Made by a program: the position numbers and the translations under genes. DNA of 64,000 nucleotides from Bog-756 sp963833585 (GTDB lineage Bacteria; Actinomycetota; Acidimicrobiia; Acidimicrobiales; RAAP-2), in the NCBI GenBank assembly GCA_963833585.1, contig CAWHYF010000004.1, positions 186,001 through 250,000 of the forward strand. Direction: 5' to 3'. Under the pieces are notes generated by a model. The model was not told the origin of the DNA. It did no database searches and saw only the letters and a program-made list of their open reading frames with translations. Shown here piece after piece: positions 1-8,988 of the stretch; the stretch's first letter is position 1; each line of letters begins with the position of its first letter.

Positions 1-125
1 CCGGTGACCACCAAATTTCTCTATGTTTGACCTGTGAGGACCACCGAGGCGCAGATCCCTGGGCGACCCGGAGCGCCCGGGCGACGGACCGCTCCCGACC
101 GCCTGCCCTCCGATCTCCGGCCCGC

Positions 126-1472
126 ATGCTGATCACCTGGGGGTCGGAACCGAACTCCCGGTGGGAGGAGGTCGCCCGGACCATCATCGAGACGCCGTTT
201 ACCCGACGGACCTGGTCAGAGCTTCTGTTTCTGATGGTGGGGATCCCGATCGCCTTCTTGGGTCTGGCCTTCGTCGGTGTGACCTTGGGCATCGGGGTGG
301 TGCTCGCCATCACCTTCATCGGTCTCGTCATCATCGGGCTCTCGGTGCGGGGGGCCCGGGGCATCGGAGGGATCCAGCGGAGGTTGGCCCGGGCTCTCCT
401 CGACGAGTCCATCGAGGAACCCGAGCCGTTCTCGCCCCGACCGGGCTACCTGGGCTGGTTGCAATCCGCCCTCCGGGACCGGACCGGGTGGAAAGCCTTG
501 GCCTACCTGGCCATCAAGGTGCCCCTGGCCACGCTGGCCTTCTTCGCCGCCTTCAGCGTGTGGTGGGACGCCTTCCGGTGCCTCACCTATCCGTTCTGGG
601 GCATCTCCCACCGGGGTGGGCCGGCCGACTTCGGGATCGTCCAGGTCTTCTTCCGCCCCAGTTTTCTCTCCCCGGGAAACGGAGGGGGCGCCTTTGTCGG
701 TCTGGCCACGGTGATCACCGGGGCGATCTTCTTCTTCCTCGCTCCGTGGCCGGTCCGGTTCTTCGACTACCTGGACCGCCTGCTCATGCGCACCCTCCTC
801 GCCCCCGACGCCATGACCGTCAGAGTTCGCAGCCTCGAACAGGCCAGAGCCCAGACCGTCGACGCCTCCGCCGCCACGCTGCGCCGGATCGAGCGCGATC
901 TCCATGACGGCACCCAGGCCCAGCTGGTGGCGCTGGCCATGCGGTTGGGGATGGCCAAGGAGAAGCTCGCCGACCCGGATCAACTGGACATCGACCAGGT
1001 CCGGGCCCTCGTCAACGACGCCCACCGAGGGGCCAAGGAGGCGATCGTCGAGCTCCGGGACCTCGCCCGGGGGATCCACCCGCCGGCCCTCGACGTCGGC
1101 CTGGAAGGGGCCCTGGCCACGTTGGCGGCGCGGAGCACCATCCCGACCGAGCTCACGGTCGCCATCGACGAACGGCCCAGCCCGGCCATCGAGGCCATCG
1201 CCTACTTCTGCGTGGCGGAACTCATGGCCAACGTGGCCCAGCACGCCTGTGCCTCCCGGGCCAGTGTCTCCTGTGCCCAGCAGGGTCGCTGGCTGCGCCT
1301 CGTGGTGCGAGACGACGGCGTCGGGGGGGCCCGGGCGGTGAGCACCGGCTCGTCCTCGAGTGGGCTCAGCGGGCTCGCCGACCGGGTTCGGACCGTGGAC
1401 GGGAACCTCGAGGTCGCCAGCCCCCCTCGGGGACCCACGGTGGTGACGGTCGACCTCCCCCTGCGGGCGTAG
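126..1472 (+). CDS. Sensor histidine kinase, NarL/LiaS type
   Basis: Membrane sensor kinase of 448 aa. The N-terminal third has about four hydrophobic segments in two pairs, resembling the 'putative sensor' domain of actinobacterial kinases. A HisKA_3 dimerisation domain follows with the phospho-acceptor His near residue 260 in ERDLHDG, then a HATPase_c domain (N-box around AELMANVAQHA, G-box DDGVGGA, then SGLSGLADR). The frame is open from position 27, but the ATG at 126 sits just before the conserved membrane region, so I prefer it. The response regulator begins 6 bases downstream, which makes a two-component pair. The ABC exporter beyond it is a plausible target or partner; the stimulus is unknown. 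Confidence 0.88.
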   Translation: MLITWGSEPNSRWEEVARTIIETPFTRRTWSELLFLMVGIPIAFLGLAFVGVTLGIGVVLAITFIGLVIIGLSVRGARGIGGIQRRLARALLDESIEEPEPFSPRPGYLGWLQSALRDRTGWKALAYLAIKVPLATLAFFAAFSVWWDAFRCLTYPFWGISHRGGPADFGIVQVFFRPSFLSPGNGGGAFVGLATVITGAIFFFLAPWPVRFFDYLDRLLMRTLLAPDAMTVRVRSLEQARAQTVDASAATLRRIERDLHDGTQAQLVALAMRLGMAKEKLADPDQLDIDQVRALVNDAHRGAKEAIVELRDLARGIHPPALDVGLEGALATLAARSTIPTELTVAIDERPSPAIEAIAYFCVAELMANVAQHACASRASVSCAQQGRWLRLVVRDDGVGGARAVSTGSSSSGLSGLADRVRTVDGNLEVASPPRGPTVVTVDLPLRA

Positions 1473-1478
1473 CCGACC

Positions 1479-2129
1479 GTGCCGCTCCGAGTCGCCATCG
1501 CGGAGGATTCGGTGATTCTCCGGGACGGGCTCGTGCAGCTCCTGGTCGATCGGGGGTTTGTGATCACCGCCGCGGTGGCCGATGCCGGCGCTCTCCGGGA
1601 GGCCGTCGGGCGCGAGCGACCGGACGTGGTGGTCGTGGACATACGGATGCCTCCGTCCTTCACCGACGAGGGGCTCCGGGCGGCCATCGAACTTCGCCGT
1701 GACTATCAGGGATTGTCGATCCTCATGTTCTCCCAGTACATCGAGACGCGCTACGCCGAAGAGCTCCTGGGCAACGACGCCGCCGGCATCGGCTACCTCT
1801 TGAAGGACCGTGTGGCTGACGTGAGCCAGTTCGTCGAAGCCCTGGTGCGGGTGGCCTCGGGGGGGACGGCCTTGGATCCCGAAGTCGTGACCCAACTGAT
1901 GGGAGCCTCCCGTCGCCGGGACTCGATCTTCACCCTTACCGCCCGCGAGCGGGACGTGCTCTCCCTCATGGCGGAGGGGAGGACCAACACCGCCATCGCC
2001 GACTCCCTCTGCGTATCCGAAGGGGCGGTCGAGAAGCACGTGACCAACATTTTCTCCAAATTCGACCTCCCCGTCTCGCAGTCGGATCATCGACGGGTAC
2101 TGGCCGTGCTTCGCTATCTCGACACATGA
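1479..2129 (+). CDS. LuxR/NarL-family response regulator
   Basis: Cytoplasmic DNA-binding response regulator of 216 aa with a GTG start. The receiver domain (residues 1-120) has the acidic pair near AEDS and the phosphorylated Asp54 in VVVVDIRMP; a conserved Lys follows in LLKDR. The C-terminal LuxR helix-turn-helix (about 150-205) contains LTARERDVLSLMAEG and the recognition region SEGAVEKHVTNIFSKF. It is presumably phosphorylated by the kinase encoded 6 bases upstream. Regulated genes are not evident, although an ABC-2 exporter follows in the same direction. Confidence 0.92.
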   Translation: MPLRVAIAEDSVILRDGLVQLLVDRGFVITAAVADAGALREAVGRERPDVVVVDIRMPPSFTDEGLRAAIELRRDYQGLSILMFSQYIETRYAEELLGNDAAGIGYLLKDRVADVSQFVEALVRVASGGTALDPEVVTQLMGASRRRDSIFTLTARERDVLSLMAEGRTNTAIADSLCVSEGAVEKHVTNIFSKFDLPVSQSDHRRVLAVLRYLDT

Positions 2130-2467
2130 GCGGGTGGGCGCACGCCGGTGGAGTCGTCGGTCCCGCCTGATCAGCGCCGGGACCGGTCCCTACACCCGGT
2201 CGGGGGCTTTCCCCACCCCGGCTCACCCGGTAGCCGGATTCCCCCCCCGGACCGGCCGTCGTACCCTGGTCCCATGGTTCAAGGCGTGACATGGTCCCAC
2301 CCAACGCCGCGGAACGATCGACGGACGTCTGCCCGGAGTGCCGGAATCCATGGAGCCCCGTGGCCACGGATCGAGGGGGGCCGCCGCCACCGGCGTCCAC
2401 TCGTCGACGCCCACACGAAAGGATGGCCTCCAATGACAACCAGCGCCGCCACCAACGAACCGGCGCC
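2130..2467. other. Leader region before the ABC exporter
   Basis: A 338-base stretch without a confident gene. It holds the hairpin at 2158-2185 and a TANNNT hexamer (TACCCT, 2262-2267) six bases before an ATG at 2274. That ATG opens a 65-codon frame ending in TGA at 2469-2471, which overlaps the preferred ATG of the ABC ATPase at 2468. The same frame contains a 12-codon ORF starting at 2433 behind a GAAAGGA. The 65-codon product is Arg/Pro-rich and resembles no protein I know, so a leader or coupling ORF is possible but unproven. Confidence 0.4.
2158..2185 (+). terminator. Hairpin after the response regulator
   Basis: An 8-bp inverted repeat, CGGTCCCG and CGGGACCG, flanks a 12-base loop 28 bases after the stop codon. 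There is no T-tract, so it is only a terminator-like hairpin; GC-rich actinobacterial terminators often lack the T-run. Confidence 0.3.
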
Positions 2468-3445
2468 ATGAGCATCACCATGGAGCGGGAGCCGGAACTC
2501 CGATCTGATGCCAGAGGTGAGTGGGCCGTCGAGACCCACGGCCTCACCAAGCGCTTCGGCGAGAATGTCGCGGTCAACGGCGTCGAACTGCTGGTGCCCA
2601 GAGGATGCGCGTTCGGCTACCTCGGCCCCAACGGAGCTGGAAAGACCACCCTCATCCGGGTGCTGCTGGGGCTGACCAGTGCGGACTCCGGCACCATGTC
2701 CCTGCTGGGCCACTCGGTCCCGAGGTATCGAGCCGCCGCGCTGGCCCGGGTCGGGGCGATCGTCGACGAGCCACGGTTCCACGGGCACCTGACCGGGAGG
2801 CAGAACCTCCAGATCCTGGCGGCGGCGCGCGAACCGGAGGCCAAGGGGCGGATCGGTGGGTCCCTCGAACGGGTGGGGATCCTCCACCGCGCCGATGACA
2901 AGGTGTCCAAGTACTCCATGGGCATGCGTCAACGTCTGGGCGTGGCGGCCTGCCTCATCGGTGACCCGCAGCTCCTGATCCTGGACGAACCGATGAACGG
3001 TCTGGACCCCGCCGGGATGCAGGACATGCGGGACATGATCCTCTCCCTGGTGGCCGAGGGCCGCACCGTCGTCCTGTCCTCCCACCTGCTGGACGAGGTC
3101 GAGAGGACCTGTGACGCGGTAGCCATCGTGGACCGGGGCAATGTCATCCGGCAGGGGGCCATCGCCGACCTCCTGGCCGGGTCATCGCTGGTGGTGGAAA
3201 TCGAGTGCTCCGAGCCGTCGGCGGCCGGGGCCCTCCTCGGGTCCACCACCCTCGGCGGCCAGCTCGAGATCGGGCCCCTGGGTCTCCGGATCACGCTCCC
3301 GTCGGGGACGGGACGCGACGTCATCGCCGAGGTCAACCGGGTGCTGGTGGAGGGCGGGGTCTCCGTCTACCGCCTCCAGGAGATACAGACCTCCCTCGAA
3401 TCGTGGTTCCTGCAGGTCACCAGCAGACTGGGGGCAGCCGAATGA
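2468..3445 (+). CDS. ABC-2 exporter ATP-binding protein
   Basis: ATPase subunit of an ABC exporter, 325 aa, acting at the inner face of the membrane with the permease encoded next. Visible motifs are Walker A GPNGAGKTT (about residue 53), the signature-like SMGMRQR (about 150), Walker B LLILDEP with MNGLDPAG, and the H-loop LSSHLLDEVE. The C-terminal 90 residues are the variable region of DrrA/CcmA/BcrA-type ATPases. The frame is open from 2291, but the upstream part does not look like this family. ATG 2468 gives a normal length and overlaps the stop of a small upstream frame; ATG 2480 is an alternative. The substrate is unknown. Confidence 0.88.
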   Translation: MSITMEREPELRSDARGEWAVETHGLTKRFGENVAVNGVELLVPRGCAFGYLGPNGAGKTTLIRVLLGLTSADSGTMSLLGHSVPRYRAAALARVGAIVDEPRFHGHLTGRQNLQILAAAREPEAKGRIGGSLERVGILHRADDKVSKYSMGMRQRLGVAACLIGDPQLLILDEPMNGLDPAGMQDMRDMILSLVAEGRTVVLSSHLLDEVERTCDAVAIVDRGNVIRQGAIADLLAGSSLVVEIECSEPSAAGALLGSTTLGGQLEIGPLGLRITLPSGTGRDVIAEVNRVLVEGGVSVYRLQEIQTSLESWFLQVTSRLGAAE

Positions 3446-4638
3446 CCGCCCCACCGGAAGTGATCACCTCGGCTCCGGCTCCGATCCCGCTTAACGCACC
3501 CCGCGACCGCCGGGGGTCGTGGATCCCGACGGGCGGGATGATCGCCACCCGGTTCATGGAACTTCGCAGACGACGCGGCCTCATGGTGGCCATGATCGTG
3601 GTCACCATCGGGATCCCGGCCCTCTTCCTCACCATCCGTCTCCTGGCCCATGCCTTCGACCCGAAGTCCTACGGGCCGGCGGGCGGCTACGACATCTTCA
3701 ACGCCCTGGTGGCCGGGGTGCTGTACGTGTTCGGTTTCATCGTGGCCGCCACCATGGGCTGTACGGCCGGATCGGTCGACCTCGCCGAGGGGATGTTCCG
3801 CCACCTGGTGGTCACCGGTCGTTCACGGTTGGCGCTCTACCTGGCTCGGATTCCGGCCGGTCTGGCCATCGTCGTCCCGCTGGTGGCCATCGGCTTCACC
3901 GTCGTCTGCGCGGTCTGCGTGTTCGCTGCACCCACCCAGATCAGCTACCAGGGAACGAACGTGCCCGCCGGACTGTCGGAACCCGGCTTCGAGCACTGGG
4001 CGGCGGCCCACGCCAACGAGGTGGTCTGCGACTTCCCCTATCGGGTAGCCGGGCCCAACGACGTCGTCGCCAATGTCCCGTGCGGCGGCCCCCAAGCCGG
4101 TCCCCAAGGCGGTCCCGGGATCGTCCGCAAGGGCCCTCCGGGCTCCGACGTCTCGGCCGCGCCGACTCCGGCGATGGTGAGGGCCGCCGCGGTACAGATC
4201 GCCAGGCAGGACTATTCGGACTACTCGAAGGTCTTCCTGGCCCCCTCGGTGGGCCTCATGGTCCGCACCGGTCTCTGGATCGAACTCGAGGCCATCGTCG
4301 GGTTCATCGTCGGGCTCGGACTGGGGTCCCTCCTCGGTCAGCGAACCGTGGCGGTGGTCCTGATGATCGTGCTGGAGATCATTATCACGCCGATCCTGGC
4401 GCGTGCCAACATCCCCCACCTGATCAACCTCCAGCGCTCGGTGGTCGGACTGGGCGTGGCCCATCTGGAACCGTCCGGTCTCGGCTTCGTGTTCGGAGGG
4501 GGTGGCGGTCCCGACGGCGGGCGCGGGACATCCCTGCTCGTGCCAGAGTCGAGAGTGGTGGCTGTCTTGGTCATCGCCGCCTGGCTGGTGGGTTGGACGG
4601 CACTGGGTGCCTGGCGGATGGTGAAACGGGACGCCTGA
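3442..4638 (+). CDS. ABC-2 exporter permease
   Basis: Membrane subunit of 398 aa whose ATG overlaps the ATPase stop (ATGA), showing translational coupling. After a cytoplasmic N-terminus comes TATRFMELRRRRG, the usual entry into the first helix of ABC-2 permeases. Hydrophobic segments lie near residues 45-70, 85-110, 130-160, 275-300, 305-330 and 365-390. An unusually long extracytoplasmic loop between the third and fourth helices (about 165-265) is Pro/Gly-rich with several Cys residues. The substrate is not evident; the two-component system upstream suggests an inducible stress or antibiotic-type exporter. Confidence 0.82.
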   Translation: MTAPPEVITSAPAPIPLNAPRDRRGSWIPTGGMIATRFMELRRRRGLMVAMIVVTIGIPALFLTIRLLAHAFDPKSYGPAGGYDIFNALVAGVLYVFGFIVAATMGCTAGSVDLAEGMFRHLVVTGRSRLALYLARIPAGLAIVVPLVAIGFTVVCAVCVFAAPTQISYQGTNVPAGLSEPGFEHWAAAHANEVVCDFPYRVAGPNDVVANVPCGGPQAGPQGGPGIVRKGPPGSDVSAAPTPAMVRAAAVQIARQDYSDYSKVFLAPSVGLMVRTGLWIELEAIVGFIVGLGLGSLLGQRTVAVVLMIVLEIIITPILARANIPHLINLQRSVVGLGVAHLEPSGLGFVFGGGGGPDGGRGTSLLVPESRVVAVLVIAAWLVGWTALGAWRMVKRDA

Positions 4639-4686
4639 CAGAATCTGCGGACCCGGCGCGCCTCCCGTCACGCTGAGCCGGCCGCT

Positions 4687-4702
4687 CCCTCCACTGGGAG
4701 GG
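4687..4702 (+). terminator. Terminator-like hairpin after the ABC-2 operon
   Basis: CCCTCC-ACTG-GGAGGG forms a compact 6-bp stem with a 4-base loop, 48 bases after the permease stop and before the sugar genes. It has no T-tract. Confidence 0.4.
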
Positions 4703-4806
4703 TGCTCCGCCCGGCGACCTCGGGTGAGGGGGCAGGGGCTCATCCCTGCAGGCCGTGCCCCTCGTCCCCCCGGGCCACCTCGCCGCAGCTGCGGGGCCCA
4801 CCGGGG

Positions 4807-4812
4807 TACAGT
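4807..4812 (+). promoter_or_regulatory. Leaderless -10 box for the GH1 gene
   Basis: TACAGT lies eight bases before the GTG start at 4821 and no Shine-Dalgarno sequence is present. This fits the TANNNT -10 of a transcript beginning at or next to the start codon. Confidence 0.45.
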
Positions 4813-4820
4813 CGTCGATC

Positions 4821-6029
4821 GTGAACCACCACACCACCGTGAACCCAGAGATCAGCTTCCCTGAGGGCTTCCTGTGGGGGACGGCGACCGCGGCCCATCA
4901 GATCGAGGGCGGCAACGTCAACAACGACTGGTGGGACTGGGAGCACAATCCGGCATCCGGCTGCGTCGAGTCGAGCGGGGATGCATGTGACTCGTGGCAC
5001 CGGTGGCCCGAGGACGTCGATCTTGTCGCCGCCATGGGCCTCGGGGCGTACCGGTTTTCGCTCGAGTGGAGTCGCATCGAGCCCGCCGAGGGTGAGTTCT
5101 CGATCGCCGCGCTGGACCATTACCGACGCATCTGCGCCGCCTGCCGGGAGCGGAACATCGCACCGGTGGTGACCTTCCATCATTTCACGACTCCGACGTG
5201 GCTGACCGCACGCGGGGGGTGGGAGGCCGCCGACGCCCCCGAGATCTTCGCCCGCTTCGTCGCCCGCGCCGGCGCCCATCTCGGCGACCTCATCGGGTGG
5301 GCGTGCACCATCAACGAGATCAACCTCATCGGGGTGATGGGCTATGCCCTCGGCTCCTCGCCACCGGGGGTGAAGGACGACTTCATCCGACACCTGGCCG
5401 TCAACGAGTCGATGGTGCGAGCCCATCGCCTGGCCGTTGACGCCCTGCGGTCAGGACCGGGTGGATTTCCCGTGGGTCTCACCCTGTCCATGGACGAAAT
5501 GGTGGCCGATCCGGGTGGTGAGGACATCCTCGAGGCCGCCCAGGAGGTCCTCGAGGACCGGTTCATGCGGGGCACCGAGGGCGACGACTTCATCGGCGTC
5601 CAGTGTTACTCGCGAGTGCATTTCGGGCCGGATGGCCAGGCGCCCAACGAGCCCGGAGTACCGACCACCCAAATGGGGTACGAGTACTGGCCCCAGGGGG
5701 TCGAGCACTGCGCCCGGCGGGCGGCAGCGTTGACCGGTATCCCGGTGCTCCTGACCGAGAGCGGGATCGCCACAGACAACGATGCCGAGCGCATCACCTT
5801 CCTGGCCGAGGTGCTGCGAGGCGTACGACGGGCGCTGGACGACGGCGTGGACATCCGCGGCTATTTCGTGTGGAGCCTGCTCGACAATTTCGAGTGGTCA
5901 CTCGGGTTCCGGCCCAAATTCGGGCTTCACAGTGTGGACCCGGCGACCTTCGCCCGGCGGGCCAAATCCAGTGCGTCCTGGTTCGGTTCCGTCGCCCGGG
6001 CCAATGGATTGGTGGCGCCGCCGACCTGA
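4821..6029 (+). CDS. Glycoside hydrolase family 1 (beta-glycosidase)
   Basis: Retaining beta-glycosidase of 402 aa, probably cytoplasmic because no signal peptide is seen. The family N-terminus FPEGFLWGTATAAHQIEG is clear. The acid/base Glu sits in TINEIN (usual form TxNEP) and the nucleophile Glu in LTESGIA (usual form TENG), so both catalytic residues are kept while their neighbours differ. The C-terminus has WSLLDNFEWSLGF. Xylulokinase and xylose isomerase follow in the same direction, which suggests a role releasing glucose or xylose from short beta-linked oligosaccharides; actual specificity is uncertain. GTG 4821 is chosen because it immediately precedes the conserved domain. Confidence 0.88.
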   Translation: MNHHTTVNPEISFPEGFLWGTATAAHQIEGGNVNNDWWDWEHNPASGCVESSGDACDSWHRWPEDVDLVAAMGLGAYRFSLEWSRIEPAEGEFSIAALDHYRRICAACRERNIAPVVTFHHFTTPTWLTARGGWEAADAPEIFARFVARAGAHLGDLIGWACTINEINLIGVMGYALGSSPPGVKDDFIRHLAVNESMVRAHRLAVDALRSGPGGFPVGLTLSMDEMVADPGGEDILEAAQEVLEDRFMRGTEGDDFIGVQCYSRVHFGPDGQAPNEPGVPTTQMGYEYWPQGVEHCARRAAALTGIPVLLTESGIATDNDAERITFLAEVLRGVRRALDDGVDIRGYFVWSLLDNFEWSLGFRPKFGLHSVDPATFARRAKSSASWFGSVARANGLVAPPT

Positions 6030-6038
6030 GCGCCGCAG

Positions 6039-6044
6039 TAACGT
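6039..6044 (+). promoter_or_regulatory. Leaderless -10 box for xylB
   Basis: TAACGT ends seven bases before the ATG at 6052, just after the GH1 stop, and no ribosome binding site is present. This suggests xylB also has its own leaderless transcript. Confidence 0.45.
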
Positions 6045-6051
6045 CGGCTCC

Positions 6052-7509
6052 ATGCCGCTGGTGGCTGGGGTCGATTCCTCCACACAGTCGACCAAGGTCG
6101 ATCTCCGCGACCTCATGACCGGGACAGTGGTGGGTACGGGCCGGGCCGACCATCCGGTTCCCACGCCACCTCGAAGCGAACAAGCTCCGGAGGATTGGTG
6201 GACCGCACTGGTCCACGCCATGCGCATGGCCCTCGGCTCGACGGGCGGTCACGCCGAGCCGACGGACGTGATGGCGGTGGCGGTCGCCGCGCAACAACAC
6301 GGCTTGGTCGTCCTCGACCGCCACGGCGATGTGCTCCGTCCGGCCAAATTGTGGAACGACACGGAGTCGGCGGTGGATGCCGAGCGGCTCCTCGCGCAGC
6401 TTGGCCCGGCGGAGTGGGCCGACGCCTGCGGTAGCGTCCCCGTGGCCGCATTCACCGTGTCGAAGCTCGGCTGGCTCCGTCGGTGCGAGCCCGACACGTT
6501 TTCCAGGATCGGCCACGTCCTGTTGCCCCATGACTGGCTGACCTTTCGTCTGACCGGCCGTTTCGTCACCGATCGAGGCGACGCGTCCGGCACCGGGTAC
6601 TGGTCCCCGCGCCAGAACCACTACCGCATCGAGCTGCTCGAGATGATCGATGGCGAGACCAATTGGGAGGCCGCCCTGCCGGCGGTGCTGGGCCCATGGG
6701 AGCGGGCAGGCTCCCTCACCGCCACGGCAGCCGCCGAGCTCGGTCTACCGGTCGGCACGCCCGTTGCCGCCGGCACCGGTGACAACATGGCTGGGGCCCT
6801 CGGGAGCGGATTGCGTCCAGGTGAGGTGGCCATCTCCATCGGGACCTCGGGCACGGTGTTCGCCACCAGCGAGCGGCCGGTCCGGGACCCGACCGGCACA
6901 ATCGCCGGGTTCGCCGACGCCACCGGTCGGTATCTCCCGCTGGTCTGCACCCTCAACGCCGCGCTGGTCACGGCGACCGTCGGCCGGCTGCTTGCCGTGG
7001 ACCACTCCGGCCTCGACGCACTGGCTCTCGCCGCTCCGTCGGGAAGCGCCGACCTGGTCCTCCTGCCCTATCTGGCCGGCGAGCGCACCCCCAACCGACC
7101 CGATGCCACCGGAACCCTGCAAGGCATCCGTCCGGGGATCACTCGGGAACTCCTGGCCCGGGCCGCCTTCGAGGGGGTGGTGTGCAGCCTGCTGGAAGGT
7201 CTGGACGCCCTGGAGGCGGCGGGCGTGCCCACCCGTTCGGGGCGACTGGTCCTGTTGGGCGGCGGAGCCGGCTCGGCGGCGTACCGCCAGGTGCTGGCCA
7301 CCCTGTCCCGTCGGCCCGTCACCGCCATGCCCGAGCGAGAGGTGGTCTCGGCGGGAGCTGCGCTGCAAGCCGCGGTTCTGGCTGCCGGATCGGACCCCGC
7401 CGAGGTAGTCGACGCCTGGGACCTCCGGACCGGCGAGGTCACGGTCCCGGGGGCCGACTCGGTGGGGTCTGATGCGGTCCGGGCCAACTTCGCCGCGGCC
7501 CGGGGCTGA
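6052..7509 (+). CDS. xylB: Xylulokinase (FGGY family)
   Basis: Phosphorylates D-xylulose to xylulose 5-phosphate for the pentose phosphate pathway, in the cytoplasm. At 485 aa it has normal family length. The N-terminal phosphate-binding segment GVDSSTQSTK opens an FGGY_N domain with substrate-site elements QQHG and WNDTES. The linker has GTGDNMAGALGSG and ISIGTSGTVFA. The C-terminal FGGY domain carries the ATP-site LLGGGAGSAAYRQ and a late conserved Ala/Gly-rich helix. It lies between a GH1 glycosidase and xylose isomerase, which supports xylulose over other sugar alcohols. No xylose transporter or XylR lies nearby. Confidence 0.92.
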   Translation: MPLVAGVDSSTQSTKVDLRDLMTGTVVGTGRADHPVPTPPRSEQAPEDWWTALVHAMRMALGSTGGHAEPTDVMAVAVAAQQHGLVVLDRHGDVLRPAKLWNDTESAVDAERLLAQLGPAEWADACGSVPVAAFTVSKLGWLRRCEPDTFSRIGHVLLPHDWLTFRLTGRFVTDRGDASGTGYWSPRQNHYRIELLEMIDGETNWEAALPAVLGPWERAGSLTATAAAELGLPVGTPVAAGTGDNMAGALGSGLRPGEVAISIGTSGTVFATSERPVRDPTGTIAGFADATGRYLPLVCTLNAALVTATVGRLLAVDHSGLDALALAAPSGSADLVLLPYLAGERTPNRPDATGTLQGIRPGITRELLARAAFEGVVCSLLEGLDALEAAGVPTRSGRLVLLGGGAGSAAYRQVLATLSRRPVTAMPEREVVSAGAALQAAVLAAGSDPAEVVDAWDLRTGEVTVPGADSVGSDAVRANFAAARG

Positions 7510-7663
7510 ACCGTGCGTCGGCTCTGCCCCGGAGGGTGGCACCCATCGTCGGGCCAGAGGCCGGGATCCCCACCGGCCACCCTGGATAGTCTCGGCGGTA
7601 GCGCACCCGCGCTCCAGGGAACATCCCGGGTCGACGACGACCCCGCACCAGGGAGTCACCACC

Positions 7664-8839
7664 ATGGCCGATGCCTTTGAGCCCACCCCAGCCGATCACT
7701 TCACGTTCGGCCTCTGGACCGTCGGCAACACCGGACGCGATCCCTTCGGACATGAGACCCGGCCACCACTCGATCCCGTCGACGCCGTCCACCGGCTGGC
7801 CGATCTGGGTGCCTACGGCGTCAGCCTCCATGACAACGACCTGGTGCCCTGGGGTGCCCTGCCTTCCGAGCGCGAGGCGATCCTCAAGCGGTTCCGGCAC
7901 GCCCTCGACAGCACCGGCCTCCGGGTGCCGATGGCCACGACCAATCTGTTCTCCCGTCCGGTGTTCAAAGAGGGCGCGTTCACGGCCAACGACCCGGCGG
8001 TGCGGCGGATGGCGGTGGCCAAGACCTTGGACGCCATCGACCTGGGTGCCGAACTGGGGGCGACCGTCTTCGTGATGTGGGGTGGGCGGGAAGGCGTCGA
8101 AGCCGATGCCGCCAAGGACATCCGCGGCGCGCTCGACCGCTATGCCGAGGCCGTCAATCTCTGCTGCTCGTATGTCCGCGAGCGAGGCTACGGCGTCCGA
8201 TTCGCGCTCGAACCCAAGCCCAACGAACCCCGAGGCGACATCCTGCTACCGACCGTGGGCCATATGTTGGCATTCATCGGCGAGCTCGAGTGGCCCGAGA
8301 TGGTCGGTCTCAACCCGGAGTTCGCGCACGAGACCATGAGCGGGCTCTCGTTCTCCCACGCCGTGGCGCAAACCCTGTGGCACGGCAAGCTCTTCCACAT
8401 CGACCTCAACGCTCAGCGCATCGGGAAATTCGACCAGGACTTCCGCTTCGGTTCCGAGGGCATCCGTGACGCCTTCTACACGGTGATGCTGCTCGAGGAC
8501 TCCGGTTGGGAGGGAATGCGCCATTTCGATGCCCACCCCTACCGGACCGAGGACTACGACGGCATTTGGGACTTCGCCCGGGGCTGCATGCGGACCTATC
8601 TCATCCTGCGGGCGAAGGTCGTCCGCTTCCATGCCGACGCCGACATCGCACAGGCCCTGGCCATTGCCGGCCGGGAGAGAATCGACGAGCCCACCTCACC
8701 CGGTGGCCTGGACGCCGAGGCCCTCGCTGCCCTGCGCTCCCTCGCCGGCGCCAGCGCCGAGGACGTCCTCGCCACCCGGGGCTACGGTCACGAGCGACTC
8801 GATCAGCTGGTGACAGAACTCCTGCTGGGAGAGCGCTGA
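7664..8839 (+). CDS. xylA: Xylose isomerase
   Basis: Interconverts D-xylose and D-xylulose using two divalent metal ions. At 391 aa it is of the shorter, actinomycete-type class. Catalytic and metal-site motifs are present in order: HDNDLVP (His-Asp pair for ring opening), FVMWGGREG, LEPKPNEPRGD (Lys and Glu ligands), GLNPEFAHE (Glu/His ligands), FHIDLNAQ and DAHPYR. The ATG at 7664 follows a GGGAG ribosome site. The enzyme feeds the kinase encoded just upstream, so the two form a complete route from xylose into the pentose phosphate pathway. Confidence 0.95.
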   Translation: MADAFEPTPADHFTFGLWTVGNTGRDPFGHETRPPLDPVDAVHRLADLGAYGVSLHDNDLVPWGALPSEREAILKRFRHALDSTGLRVPMATTNLFSRPVFKEGAFTANDPAVRRMAVAKTLDAIDLGAELGATVFVMWGGREGVEADAAKDIRGALDRYAEAVNLCCSYVRERGYGVRFALEPKPNEPRGDILLPTVGHMLAFIGELEWPEMVGLNPEFAHETMSGLSFSHAVAQTLWHGKLFHIDLNAQRIGKFDQDFRFGSEGIRDAFYTVMLLEDSGWEGMRHFDAHPYRTEDYDGIWDFARGCMRTYLILRAKVVRFHADADIAQALAIAGRERIDEPTSPGGLDAEALAALRSLAGASAEDVLATRGYGHERLDQLVTELLLGER

Positions 8840-8988
8840 GAGGTCGCCGAGAGGTCTCCGAGTCCTCATCCGAATCGGCCCGGGCCGAGGTGCGGCCCGT
8901 ACGGCGTGGACACCGTGCAGGCTACGCTGGCTCCCGCGAGGGCAGGCAGGTTGGTCGAGTCCACGCCTGCCATGGCGAAGGAGTGGGC

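Noticed and set aside
216..2090. Long open frame on the minus strand opposite the two-component genes
   Set aside because: It lies opposite clear kinase and regulator motifs, has Gly/Arg/His-rich low-complexity sequence, and arises from high GC. The same applies to minus-strand frames at 21027-22985 and 52736-54391.
2291..2467. N-terminal extension of the first ABC ATPase
   Set aside because: The 59 extra residues are Arg/Pro-rich and unlike the family; the conserved domain begins after ATG 2468.
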